Notes: a model not told the origin generated them from the letters alone. Shown: positions 54,221 through 63,108, counted from the stretch's first letter. The stretch is DNA of 64,000 nt from Fibrobacteraceae bacterium (GCA_017631885.1 JAGBSH010000017.1:206974-270973), one strand, 5' to 3'. Translations and numbers: made by a program.

Positions 54221-55842
54221 GAAACCGTTATTTAGCCAAAGTTTTAATTGCCAACAAATTTGTTGCAGAAAATGTGGCCAAAGACTTTTTGGGAAAAGTT
54301 TCTCCTGGAAAAGATCTGGGGCAAGTTCTTTGTGAAGCAGGCCTTTTAGACGAAAAAACTTATCGCCGCGTTTTGGATTATGTCATTCAATTAGAAAAAA
54401 AGAATGCAGTAGCTCCACAAGCCACACAAGCAACTCCACCGAAATCTAGTGGTGCTACATTTGGTCGTTCAGCTCCTGTTCAAGAAACACAACCACAAAT
54501 CATTAAAACGCAAACGCCAACATTTGCTTCAGAAAATAAAGAACCCGAACCATCTGCTTTACAAATTGAAGGCAATAGTTTATATGGTTCCACATCGTCT
54601 TCTGCCATACAAGTTGAAGAAGTTGCCGGGCTTGAATCTACAAGAGTCTCTGGTGGTTTTCAAATGGCTACTGCCGATAGCGATTCTGAAAACACAGAAA
54701 ATAGCGAAGCCCTCCCTGTGCGGTTTGCGCTAAATACAGGTGAAGGCGAAATTAAAGTTCCTGAATCTATTTCTGCAAAAAATTCTTTGGCAGAAATTAT
54801 TGTCTATGCTAGAGCTTGTCAGGCAACAGATATTTATCTCTTTGAAAATCGCCCGGCGGCATTTCGTCGCTTTGGCACAATGGTTCAAGCTACACCTGAC
54901 CTCATTATCGCCGAACATTTAAATGATTGGCTTTTAGAAGCTTCTAAAGGTTTTGCTGACTTTTACACCCCTGCTGTAGGGAAAAACTTTAGCCGTACTT
55001 TTGCTCTTTCAGGTACTGGCCGCGCAAGACTTTCTGTTACATGGAGTGGGGTCACGCCATTCCTTTCTATTCGATTGATTCCATTAGAACCAATCCCATT
55101 TGAAAGTTTATACTTGCCTGATTTCTGTGCCGAATTTGCCAATTTAACAAGTGGTTTGGTTTTAATCGCAGGCCCAGCATCAAGCGGTCGTTCGTCTACA
55201 CTCACAATGTATGGCGAAGCTATTGCGGCATCACGCTATGCTCTAATTGAAACAGTCGAAAAACCAGTGGAACGTTTATTGCATAACCCTAATGGAGCGA
55301 TTATCCAGCGAGGTGTTGGGCTTCACACAGTTTCGGGAGAAACTGGTATTAAAACGGCTATCCAAGAAGGGGCTGATGTTCTGTTATTTGATTCTATTGC
55401 TTCTATAGAAGAACTTTCTCTTTTACTTTCTGCAGCAAATTCTGGCATGCTTGTTTTTGCAACAGCAACAGGCAACAATACGGTATCATTACTGAATCGT
55501 TTTTTGGATTCTGTTCCACAAGCACTCAGAGCTTCTTTTGCTTCAAGCCTTGCCGATTCTTTAAAAGGCATTATCGTACAACACCTTATTCCTGTTGTAG
55601 GTGGTGAAGGACTTGTGCTAGCGACAGAATCTTTAAAAGTTTCTTCTACTATAGCGAACCTTTTACGAAAAGAAGAAATAGCCCAGATTCCTGCAGCTTT
55701 AGCTTCTGCAAAAGGCACAGCTATTACATTAGACGATTCTTTAAAAATGCTTGTTGATTCTGGTTACATCGAAGGTGTTGAAGCATGGAAACGCGCTTTC
55801 GATGTCCGTAATTTTGCTACTTATCGCCCAGGGAGGAACTAA
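54217..55842 (+). CDS. PilT/GspE-like ATPase with degenerate active site
   Basis: 541 residues. The N-terminal ~60 residues resemble the MshEN/GspE-N type helical domain; a Pro/Gln/Ser-rich linker follows, then a PilT-like core from about 185. The Walker A position reads GPASSGRSS (319-327) with Arg325 in place of the essential Lys, and the Walker B position reads LLFDSIAS without the catalytic Glu. It is probably not an active ATPase and may act as a partner of the next gene product. GGAGGG precedes the ATG. Confidence 0.8.
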   Translation: MRNRYLAKVLIANKFVAENVAKDFLGKVSPGKDLGQVLCEAGLLDEKTYRRVLDYVIQLEKKNAVAPQATQATPPKSSGATFGRSAPVQETQPQIIKTQTPTFASENKEPEPSALQIEGNSLYGSTSSSAIQVEEVAGLESTRVSGGFQMATADSDSENTENSEALPVRFALNTGEGEIKVPESISAKNSLAEIIVYARACQATDIYLFENRPAAFRRFGTMVQATPDLIIAEHLNDWLLEASKGFADFYTPAVGKNFSRTFALSGTGRARLSVTWSGVTPFLSIRLIPLEPIPFESLYLPDFCAEFANLTSGLVLIAGPASSGRSSTLTMYGEAIAASRYALIETVEKPVERLLHNPNGAIIQRGVGLHTVSGETGIKTAIQEGADVLLFDSIASIEELSLLLSAANSGMLVFATATGNNTVSLLNRFLDSVPQALRASFASSLADSLKGIIVQHLIPVVGGEGLVLATESLKVSSTIANLLRKEEIAQIPAALASAKGTAITLDDSLKMLVDSGYIEGVEAWKRAFDVRNFATYRPGRN

Positions 55843-55844
55843 CA

Positions 55845-56834
55845 ATGACTGCTAATCAAATTTTAGATTATGCACTACAAAATGGTGCAAGTGATGTTAT
55901 TCTCATTGAAGGCGCTCTTCCTTGTGTTCGTTTAGGCCGTAAAGTCGGGCAAATTCCAGAAACTTCCCCTATTCCTTCTGGCTTTTTAGATGAATTTTTA
56001 GGTGTTTTGCCTGAAAGTGCTGGGGTTCGCCTTGTTGGGCCGTTCCTTGATACTATGTGGCGCGTTCGCTATTCGCGTGGTGCTATGGGGAAAACCGCTA
56101 TTTTACGCCCTCTTTTAAGTTCATGCCCAGATTTTTATTCTTTAGGCATTCCGGATTCTTTACAAAATTTACTTTCAGCCACTTCTGGCGTTATTCTCTT
56201 TTGCGGACCTGCTGCTAGTGGAAAAACAACAACCGCTTCAGCATTTATTTCTGCTTATTGTTCTTCAGCCATGCACAGAGCCATATTTTTAGACCCGCTA
56301 AAAGAATACAACATAGAAACCGGCGAAAGCATTGTTATTCAGACTCCTTTAAGCGAACAACCTCAAGAAGAAATTGCTCACGCTGTTCGTGCTGGAGCTG
56401 ATTTATTGTGGTTTGGCGACATTTCAGACGAAGCTTTACACCCAGCTTTACGTGCTGCAGAATCTGGAGCAGTTGTAGTAGCCACTCTAACAGCTGCGAC
56501 AACAGCAGGTGCTTTAGCTGAACTCCTCCAAGATGCTCCATTAGTTGTCCGCACTCAATTTGCCTCTAATTTACGAGCTATTGTTGTCCAACACTTAATT
56601 CCTTCTACCGATGGTTCCACTCTTGTACCAGCGTGGGAAATTGTTTATGGCAGCCAAAGCATTGCAGCACAAATTCGCAATGGCGATTTTTATAAAATAA
56701 AACAACTCGTAAAACAAAATTCTTCTGATGGTTCATTGCCTCTTGATGTTTCATTAGCAGAACTTGTTCGATGTGGTTATATCCAACGAGAAGAAGCTGA
56801 AAAAATTGCCTTTGATATTTCTAGCATAGGTTAA
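55845..56834 (+). CDS. PilT-like ATPase (Walker A intact)
   Basis: 329 residues, about the size of PilT. N-terminal PAS-like region, then GPAASGKTT (121-129, Lys127 present). The Walker B position reads LLWFGDIS, with Asp where PilT has Glu. It shares the QHLIPS and RTQFASNLRAIVVQ tail with PilT proteins and with the preceding paralogue. GGGAGGAAC leads into the ATG. Likely a motor or remodelling ATPase; no pilin genes nearby. Confidence 0.85.
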   Translation: MTANQILDYALQNGASDVILIEGALPCVRLGRKVGQIPETSPIPSGFLDEFLGVLPESAGVRLVGPFLDTMWRVRYSRGAMGKTAILRPLLSSCPDFYSLGIPDSLQNLLSATSGVILFCGPAASGKTTTASAFISAYCSSAMHRAIFLDPLKEYNIETGESIVIQTPLSEQPQEEIAHAVRAGADLLWFGDISDEALHPALRAAESGAVVVATLTAATTAGALAELLQDAPLVVRTQFASNLRAIVVQHLIPSTDGSTLVPAWEIVYGSQSIAAQIRNGDFYKIKQLVKQNSSDGSLPLDVSLAELVRCGYIQREEAEKIAFDISSIG

Positions 56835-56836
56835 AT

Positions 56837-59029
56837 ATGCGCATTTTAAGTGCGTGTTTTTTTGCCATTATTTTTTCTTTTTCTCAAATTTCTGCAGAAG
56901 AAATTTCTTTTGATTTTTTGAACCCGTTTAAAAAGCCTTTGTGGTCTCTTGGGTATATTCCTGAAACAAAAGATTCTACGAAAACCATTCTGTATTTAAG
57001 CGACGCTCCAAATTCTGCTTGGTTCTATTTAGGTGCATTTTACGCTTTTGAAAATTATGGCGTAAAAATTGATTCTATTGTTGGCAACTCTGTTGGACTT
57101 TGGATTGCTAGCTTATGGAAGTCAGGGTGGGCTCTAGATGACATACAACGCCTTTTAAGAGAAAACGATATTTCAAAACAACTTTCTCTAAGTGAATCTA
57201 CAAAAAATCCCTGGGAACATTTTAAAGTTCCTTTATCTAAAGAATCTTGGGCGCCGTCACTACAAATGCGTTTAGCTTTTTCCGTTGATTCAAACATTTC
57301 CGTCAACACATTACCTTTAACACCAGATTCTATTTATTTAGCCAATTTACGTTTTCGCTTTCGTGTTGAAGAAAGTCTTTTTAGAAAAAACTTCCCGAAA
57401 AATATTACTGGAGTCAATTGTGAAGGTCATTATTTAAATGGCTCAGATGCGGTTATTAAAACCATGCCTTTTGCTGAAAATATTTCAGGAACCGGTTGTG
57501 TATTACCATTACCTTTAGAGTCAAAACCTAATGAATTCCCTATAATTCTTTCTGCCTGGCCAAAACGAATTTCAACAAAACAAAATTCAGAATCTTATCG
57601 AGAATACCTTTACTATGAAAGAGAATTGTCTTTTTTAAATAGTTCTATTCTAACTATACGCCCTCATTTTTTACCTGAGAATTCTCCTGAAAATTGGATG
57701 CAAAGCGGTTTTTCAGAAGTAGAAAAAAATTTATCAGCATTTGCTTCTATACAAAAACTCAAACCGTATGAAACCTCTTCTAAATCCATTGCCCCTTGGT
57801 TTCGGGTAATGCCTGTTGTAGATTCTGTTCCGTCTGAAATCCAACCTCATTTATTGTCTTTTTGGAATTACCAAGATTCAGGATTTTCTCTTGTTAATAA
57901 TTTCATTTCTGATGTAAGCCAGTCTCCGGTTTATGATTCATTAAAAATACAAATGCATAAAAACGGAACTTTACAAATAGAGGCAAAATCTCCTTTTGTT
58001 TTGGATTTGCAAGCAGGTGGTTTTGGTTCTTCTGTTTTTGGCCCATTCCTTTTTGGCGATTTCCGAATCCGTTATGTGAATCAATTTGAATACGAATTAG
58101 GTTCTAATATTTTTTATGGCTTGCAAGGTTTTGGCGTTACTCCAGAATTCAAACTTTTGCGTTTACTAGAAGGTTCTTTTGATTTTGGCATTCGTTATAA
58201 TTACAGAAATTTAAAACCATTAAATAGTTTCATCAATGATATTGAACATTCTCAACAAATTAAAGAAGAATGGCAAAACGATGTTTCATTTATTTTGGAT
58301 TACCATTTAAATAAATACAACTATTTTTCTTTACAAGCTCTTGTAGGGAAAAGAGAATATTTATTAAATGAATACATTTCAAAAAAACGTATTTCTGTCC
58401 GCCCTATTTCTCCAGAACTTTCATTTATTCATAATGCAGGGCAACAAAATCCTTGGTTTGCTAAAAATGGATCTTTTGTAAAAACAACACTTGGATTAGA
58501 ATCAGTAGGAGCCGTTTTTGGTGAAGGTGAAACGGTCCCTATTTTCTGGAAACTGAATGGAAACGCTTCATTGGCTTATTCCCCTTATTCTTTTTTAACA
58601 TTTGGGCTTGGAGCTTTAGCTGGCGCAAACATTTACCAAGAAGATGGAGAAACCTACCCTCCTTCATTTGGCTTTTTAGGTATTGATAACACCATACGTC
58701 AAGAAATAAACGCTACACCTTTTGCAAGCAATTGGTATTCTCCAGAATACCGTTCTCACCATTACCTTGCTACAAATGCTCGCCTAGGCTTACATTTAGG
58801 TAATTTCAGTGCTTGGCTTTTTGCAAGCTACATTCACGATTTTGAAGAAAATGAATTACTCCTTTTAGACAATTCTCGTTTAGCATTAGAGCCAGTTTTA
58901 CGCTATGCTTATCGCTCTTTAGAAATTTCTATCGGCATGACAAGGCAAGTCAATTTTGATTCAGCTAGTGACTTATCCGATTTTTCTGATTACCGTTATT
59001 TTATTCAAGTCGGGAATTTCTGTTTTTAG
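56837..59029 (+). CDS. patatin-like / outer-membrane barrel protein (type Vd, PlpD-like layout)
   Basis: 730 residues. Signal MRILSACFFAIIFSFSQISA, a patatin-like domain (about 48-320) with nucleophile elbow GNSVG (83-87, Ser85), then a linker and a barrel ending in Phe. Length and order resemble PlpD type Vd autotransporters. The glycine-rich oxyanion loop (GGGxRG) is replaced by LSDAPNSAW, and the usual DG dyad reads NGSD, so lipase activity is doubtful. Starts 2 nt after the ATPase stop, last gene of the operon. Confidence 0.75.
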   Translation: MRILSACFFAIIFSFSQISAEEISFDFLNPFKKPLWSLGYIPETKDSTKTILYLSDAPNSAWFYLGAFYAFENYGVKIDSIVGNSVGLWIASLWKSGWALDDIQRLLRENDISKQLSLSESTKNPWEHFKVPLSKESWAPSLQMRLAFSVDSNISVNTLPLTPDSIYLANLRFRFRVEESLFRKNFPKNITGVNCEGHYLNGSDAVIKTMPFAENISGTGCVLPLPLESKPNEFPIILSAWPKRISTKQNSESYREYLYYERELSFLNSSILTIRPHFLPENSPENWMQSGFSEVEKNLSAFASIQKLKPYETSSKSIAPWFRVMPVVDSVPSEIQPHLLSFWNYQDSGFSLVNNFISDVSQSPVYDSLKIQMHKNGTLQIEAKSPFVLDLQAGGFGSSVFGPFLFGDFRIRYVNQFEYELGSNIFYGLQGFGVTPEFKLLRLLEGSFDFGIRYNYRNLKPLNSFINDIEHSQQIKEEWQNDVSFILDYHLNKYNYFSLQALVGKREYLLNEYISKKRISVRPISPELSFIHNAGQQNPWFAKNGSFVKTTLGLESVGAVFGEGETVPIFWKLNGNASLAYSPYSFLTFGLGALAGANIYQEDGETYPPSFGFLGIDNTIRQEINATPFASNWYSPEYRSHHYLATNARLGLHLGNFSAWLFASYIHDFEENELLLLDNSRLALEPVLRYAYRSLEISIGMTRQVNFDSASDLSDFSDYRYFIQVGNFCF

Positions 59030-59057
59030 CCAAACATTATATCGTTTGGCTAAAAAC
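59022..59057. terminator. bidirectional terminator overlapping both gene ends
   Basis: A perfect 14-bp stem (GTTTTTAGCCAAAC with GTTTGGCTAAAAAC, loop 8 nt). It contains the stop codon of the patatin-like gene in its left arm; the hemN stop lies in the loop. Convergent genes share the signal. Confidence 0.85.
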
Positions 59058-60383
59058 GCCTTCTCTTTTTTGAGTTTGCATCAAAGGGTCTAATTGCATC
59101 GCTAAATAACGAATCACAAGTGAGCCCAATTCGGTTGCAACAATTTCATTTTCATTTAATTGATTTAAAAGTCCTTCTGACTCTAAAGCAAGTAAACGCT
59201 TCCAGCCTTCAGAAACAACAACCTTTTCATTGTCAGAAAGTTTTAACCGATTATTGCACATAAGCCGTTCAATCACATTCCTGAGAACGCGTTGTTCATG
59301 TGAAAGTTCCTGAGCTCTGATTTCTGTCATTTGACCATTTTGGATACGTTTTACATATTCTGCTGAATTATGAATGTTTTGCACATAAGCATTATCAAAT
59401 TGAGAAATAGCACTTGCCCCAAAAGCATAAACTTGCCCGGTTGTTTCTCTTGTACAATACCCTTGGAAATTACGATGCAACATTCCTGATAAACTTGCAT
59501 TTGCTAAAGCGTCACTCGGTTTTACAAAATGATCCATTCCAACAGCAAGATAACCTGCTTTCAAAAATGCTTCCCGAGCGTTCAAAAACAAAGCCATTTT
59601 TGTTTTAGCTTCTGGTATAGCAAAAGCTTCTAATTTTTTTTGCTCTGGTCGCATCCAAGGCACATGAGCGTAACTAAAAAGAGCTATTCTATCAGAAGAT
59701 GCTTCTATCGCTTTTTCAATCGTTTTTGCAAAACCTTCTTCTGTTTGGCCAGGTAAACCATAAACCAAATCTATGTTTATCCCTTTAAAACCAAGTTCTC
59801 TTGTAAGTGAAAGCAATTCAGGGATAGCTATCAAAGAGGAATCTCTGCCTATGTTTTTTAAGATTTCTAAATCAAAATCTTGCACACCATAACTAACTCG
59901 ATTAAAACCCATCTGAGCCAGATTTTTTAACATTTCCCCAGTTAAAGTCGCTGGATTAATTTCTATTGCAACTTCTGCATTTTCTTGAAATTCAAAATTT
60001 TCTTTCAAGTGACAAAGAATTTTTTCTAATTCAACAAGAGGAACACTTGTGGGTGTGCCACCTCCAAAATGAATCTGAGAAATTTTTCTTTCTTTGTTTA
60101 TCCAAGAAAGTTTTTCATTCATTTCTTGATGCAAAGCTTCAAAATAAGCATTCCTAAAAAATTCATCGTGCAAGGTATCAGAAGTGCAACCACAAAAAAG
60201 ACAACGTTTTACACAAAACGGAATATGGAAATAAAAACTCAGCGTTTCTGGCAAAAGAACATTAGAATCTAACCAAAGCTTTTGCACTTGTTCTTTCGAT
60301 TTAGCTTCTTGAAATAAATTTGCCGGCGGATAACTCGTATAACGCGGCGCATTTGTATTATAGCGTAACAAAGAATCAATCAT
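59037..60383 (-). CDS. hemN: oxygen-independent coproporphyrinogen III dehydrogenase
   Basis: 448 residues. APRYTSYPPA near the N-terminus is specific to true HemN (not HemW). The radical SAM cysteines C57, C61 and C64 plus C66 (FCVKRCLFCGC) and GGGTPT are present. It makes protoporphyrinogen IX without O2. ATG 60383 is preferred over one 9 nt earlier: TATATT ends 7 nt upstream and TTGTCA lies 17 nt before that. Confidence 0.94.
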   Translation of the reverse strand: MIDSLLRYNTNAPRYTSYPPANLFQEAKSKEQVQKLWLDSNVLLPETLSFYFHIPFCVKRCLFCGCTSDTLHDEFFRNAYFEALHQEMNEKLSWINKERKISQIHFGGGTPTSVPLVELEKILCHLKENFEFQENAEVAIEINPATLTGEMLKNLAQMGFNRVSYGVQDFDLEILKNIGRDSSLIAIPELLSLTRELGFKGINIDLVYGLPGQTEEGFAKTIEKAIEASSDRIALFSYAHVPWMRPEQKKLEAFAIPEAKTKMALFLNAREAFLKAGYLAVGMDHFVKPSDALANASLSGMLHRNFQGYCTRETTGQVYAFGASAISQFDNAYVQNIHNSAEYVKRIQNGQMTEIRAQELSHEQRVLRNVIERLMCNNRLKLSDNEKVVVSEGWKRLLALESEGLLNQLNENEIVATELGSLVIRYLAMQLDPLMQTQKREGVFSQTI

Positions 60384-60390
60384 AAAGAAC

Positions 60391-60419
60391 AATATAGTTA
60401 GTTCACCTTTTTATGACAA
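60391..60419 (-). promoter_or_regulatory. hemN promoter, predicted leaderless
   Basis: TTGTCA (60419-60414), a 17-nt spacer, TATATT (60396-60391), then 7 nt to the ATG. The expected transcription start is the start codon itself; no ribosome-binding site fits. Confidence 0.8.
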
Positions 60420-60475
60420 CTTGTTACAGAGAAGTTTCCGTCATTGTTATGAAACTTGAGTTTTTCTCATCATTT

Positions 60476-60512
60476 TGTTTCAACTAAGTTCACGTAAAAA
60501 CGCCATTACAAC
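60476..60512 (-). repeat. dispersed repeat, copy C1
   Basis: Reverse strand reads GTTGTAATGGCG, then TTTTTACGTGAACTTAGTT. First of five copies in the last 3.5 kb. The ATG opens a frame MAFLRELS and a stop. Confidence 0.8.
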
Positions 60513-60546
60513 GGAAAATTTTTATGAAATATCATTCCGCTAAAAA

Positions 60547-60795
60547 TCAGAAATCAATTTTTTCAAGATAGTCTCCTATTTTAGTTTCATAATCTGTTGT
60601 AATACTGTTAGAAACAGAATCGCTTTTAATGAAGGTTCTAAACTTACAAGTTTCATCACCTAAATATGTTCGATAGCATTCAACATAATTGTGTCTCATT
60701 TCTAATTTATAGGTTTTGTTATATGTATCAATTTCATCATTATCAATAACTATTAGGTCAGAAAAATCATCATCAAAAAACTCCATTTTATACAT
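60547..60795 (-). CDS. small acidic hypothetical protein
   Basis: 82 residues from ATG 60795 with TTAGGA upstream. Acidic N-terminus (MEFFDDDFSDLIVIDNDEID), no signal or membrane segment, probably beta-rich. The same frame stays open upstream into the preceding small gene, so it could be the C-terminal half of a frameshifted protein. No family recognised. Confidence 0.4.
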   Translation of the reverse strand: MYKMEFFDDDFSDLIVIDNDEIDTYNKTYKLEMRHNYVECYRTYLGDETCKFRTFIKSDSVSNSITTDYETKIGDYLEKIDF

Positions 60796-60842
60796 TATTC
60801 GTCCTAAAAACACCCGATTAAATATTCCTAGTGAAAATTTGT

Positions 60843-61070
60843 CTAAAGTTCTGAATATTCCCGTTTGGAACTGTCTGGAGCATGAAAAAAATGGTTTACA
60901 GTACTCCCTGTTTGATAACTCTTATAGTATTCACAAACACCAATATTTGATGGGTGCAATTTATGCGTTTTTACTCTATGTTCTTCGATATTATTTGAAC
61001 AAGCACAGAGTAAAAAAAAGTAGTGGAAATAAAATTTTTTGCTTTCCTTCCATAATACACTCTTTGTCAT
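60843..61070 (-). CDS. small putative lipoprotein
   Basis: 75 residues from ATG 61070; a hydrophobic stretch FYFHYFFLLCAC ends in a lipobox-like cysteine. The rest is polar with few features. It may be a remnant: the following small gene continues in another frame without a gap. Confidence 0.4.
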   Translation of the reverse strand: MTKSVLWKESKKFYFHYFFLLCACSNNIEEHRVKTHKLHPSNIGVCEYYKSYQTGSTVNHFFHAPDSSKREYSEL

Positions 61071-61215
61071 TGTTTTTTTACTTTTATTCAAATATAAACA
61101 CCATTCAATGACACTTTTTGTCAATTTCAAAGAAATTTGTTTTTTCTATTTTCCGTTAAGACATCAGCCTCTATCCATTCTTATTTTTTATTCATTTTCA
61201 ACTTGAAATTCTTCG

Positions 61216-61249
61216 TTTTACCTAAATCCCCATAGAACGCCATTATAAC
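61216..61249 (-). repeat. dispersed repeat, copy C2
   Basis: Reverse strand reads GTTATAATGGCGTTC, then TATGGGGATTTAGGTAAAA. The ATG opens MAFYGDLGKTKNF before a stop. It separates the small lipoprotein region from a 165-bp non-coding stretch before the DUF4143 gene. Confidence 0.8.
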
Positions 61250-61415
61250 CCACGCACGGTTCTAAACAACGTGAACCGCCCATAGAACAAACAAAACAAC
61301 GCCCAAGATTTCGCGGCCTACGCTGAAATAGTTCCCCCATCAAAATGAGGGTGAGCACGACCATTGCGATATCCAATGTGCGAAGGCTATTTTACCCATT
61401 TAGCATTCTCAACTG

Positions 61416-62582
61416 TTAAAGGTTTCCAACAATCTTTCCAGCATCCTTGTAATTTACGCAACGGCATCCCTTGAAACTCTCTATATTATCACCAGAATAG
61501 ACAAGGATTTTTTTCATGTTTTCAAATTCTGGAATTGACGCGACCTTCGTTAAATTTTTGAAGTAGTCCATATTGACTGTCGACGAAGACTTTATCTCGA
61601 CAGCGTTCCAGCAACCTTCGCTCTTGAATAGCAAATCCAGTTCGATCCCAGATTCCGTACGGAAATAAAAGAATTCTGTCGTCATATTCTGGTTCCATGC
61701 AGATTTTAAAACTTCAAGAATAACAAGATTTTCGAATAAATTGCCGTGCAAGGGGTCTCGTGCCACCTGCTCAGGAGATTCAATTCCCAAGAGCCTTGCC
61801 GCAAGCCCCGTATCGGTAAAATAAATCTTGGGAGACTTGGTCAAACGCTTCCCCACATTGCCGAACCATGGTCTCAACTTGAAAACAACATTTGAAATCT
61901 CCAGAACGGAAATCCATTCGGCGATGGTTTTGTTAGACACGCCCACGTCGGCTGCAAGAGAAGACGTATTCAAAATCTGCCCTACTCGCCCAGCCAGAAG
62001 CTTCACGAAAATATCAAACCTGTCAAAATCCCTGATGCGGATAAGGTCACGAACATCACGCTCCACATACGTGCGGAAATAGTCGCGATAATAGATGTTG
62101 GGTTCTATGTGGCTATCGAATATCCGTGGCATGCCACCAAAATAGAGACTTTCATCCTTTTTTTGTTCGATTCCGGCAAAGGCCAGTTCCCGCAACGAAA
62201 GTGGAAGCAGCGTAAGAATTGAAGTTCGCCCTGCCAAAGTCTGCGAGACTCCCTGCATCAGGGGCAGTTGCTGGCTCCCCGTAAGGATGAACGCTCCATT
62301 CATATTCAAGGAATCACTGACAACCTGGATTTCGCTTAGGAGTTCCGGGCAACGCTGCACCTCGTCGATAATCAGGGGCGGCGGGTTGGAAACCAAAAAA
62401 CCACGAGGGTCCTCCTTGGCAAGCAATCGCATACCAGTCTGCTCTAGGTTTACATAGCGATACTCCGAAAACGTCTGGCAAGCAAGCGTCGTTTTACCGG
62501 ACTGTCGCGGCCCAATAAGTGTCACGACGGGATATTTCTGCGCCATGCCCTTTAGAAATTCAGTCAATTCTCGCTTAATCAT
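61416..62582 (-). CDS. AAA_14/DUF4143 ATP-binding protein
   Basis: 388 residues from ATG 62582. Walker A GPRQSGKTT (about 24-32), Walker B LIIDEVQRCPELL, sensor ILTGSQQ, then a DUF4143 domain with a winged-helix segment and a C-terminal nuclease-like fold (EFFYFRTESGIELDLLF, AVEIKSS). These proteins are common in mobile or accessory regions; the role is unknown. Its G+C is clearly higher than that of the core genes here, which suggests later acquisition. Confidence 0.88.
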   Translation of the reverse strand: MIKRELTEFLKGMAQKYPVVTLIGPRQSGKTTLACQTFSEYRYVNLEQTGMRLLAKEDPRGFLVSNPPPLIIDEVQRCPELLSEIQVVSDSLNMNGAFILTGSQQLPLMQGVSQTLAGRTSILTLLPLSLRELAFAGIEQKKDESLYFGGMPRIFDSHIEPNIYYRDYFRTYVERDVRDLIRIRDFDRFDIFVKLLAGRVGQILNTSSLAADVGVSNKTIAEWISVLEISNVVFKLRPWFGNVGKRLTKSPKIYFTDTGLAARLLGIESPEQVARDPLHGNLFENLVILEVLKSAWNQNMTTEFFYFRTESGIELDLLFKSEGCWNAVEIKSSSTVNMDYFKNLTKVASIPEFENMKKILVYSGDNIESFKGCRCVNYKDAGKIVGNL

Positions 62583-62599
62583 GTATATAATATACAATA

Positions 62600-62640
62600 T
62601 TTTACGGAATTTGGGAATTGAACTCCCAAATTCCGTAAAA
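62600..62640. repeat. perfect 17-bp inverted repeat upstream of the DUF4143 gene
   Basis: TTTTACGGAATTTGGGA (62600-62616) and its exact complement (62624-62640) around a 7-nt loop, 18 bp upstream of the start codon. No T tract follows on either strand, so it is not a normal terminator. Confidence 0.85.
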
Positions 62641-62709
62641 CGTCTCTAATTTAGCTTTTTTTGTAAAAAAACGAACCTCACTGTCCGAGAATTTTTACAA
62701 TGTTAATTT

Positions 62710-62834
62710 TTATTCTGCGTACTTCACCCACTTACGAGCAACTCTTTCTACGTGCGATTCTGCATCGTGCTTTTTGTTAGTTTCTTTGGCGAAGGCCTGT
62801 GCAGTGTAAAGGTTGTATCCTTTGAGCGGATCAT
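62710..62834 (-). pseudogene. 3' gene fragment
   Basis: Reads DPLKGYNLYTAQAFAKE, then HDAESHVERVARKWVKYAE and a stop, without a start. It begins beside repeat C3. The parent gene is not in the window and is not recognised. Confidence 0.6.
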
Positions 62835-62836
62835 AG

Positions 62837-62871
62837 TTTTACCTAAGTTATCATAAAAACTCCATTACAAC
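62837..62871 (-). repeat. dispersed repeat, copy C3
   Basis: Reverse strand reads GTTGTAATGGAGTTTTTATG, then ATAACTTAGGTAAAA. This copy has an internal stop two codons after MEF. Confidence 0.8.
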
Positions 62872-63102
62872 AACATTCTCTTGATCTGGCAACAGCACAT
62901 CAAAACAAAGCCAAAAAGCTCCTGTTTTATCAGGCCCTTGCACTATGTTTATGTATTTAGTCGGCTCCAACTTTGGCGGTTTGGTGGTTGAAAGAAATGA
63001 CAATCTCAACTGACTATTATTATATCCAAAATAGACCGCAAGCGGAGAATTTACATTAAACTTTTTTTGCGTTTTAACTAAGTTCCCGTAGACTAACTCC
63101 AT
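62851..63102 (-). CDS. short reading frame bounded by two repeats
   Basis: 83 codons. The frame starts at the ATG inside repeat C4 (MELVYGNLVKT) and ends inside repeat C3 (VVVMEFL). The interior (for example LRLSFLSTTKPPKLEPTKY, INIVQGPDKTGAFWLCFDVL) looks protein-like and could be a piece of a larger enzyme, but it is not recognised. It may be an expressed hybrid or a remnant. Confidence 0.4.
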   Translation of the reverse strand: MELVYGNLVKTQKKFNVNSPLAVYFGYNNSQLRLSFLSTTKPPKLEPTKYINIVQGPDKTGAFWLCFDVLLPDQENVVVMEFL

Positions 63103-63108
63103 TACAAC
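63072..63108 (-). repeat. dispersed repeat, copy C4
   Basis: Reverse strand reads GTTGTAATGGAGTTAGTC, then TACGGGAACTTAGTTAAAA, with a 3-bp insertion relative to C5. The ATG opens MELVYGNLVKT. Confidence 0.8.

Noticed and set aside
61250..61415. Possible short gene on the reverse strand between C2 and the DUF4143 gene
   Set aside because: An open stretch of about 45 codons exists but lacks a ribosome-binding site and any recognisable protein character; I see nothing else in this stretch.
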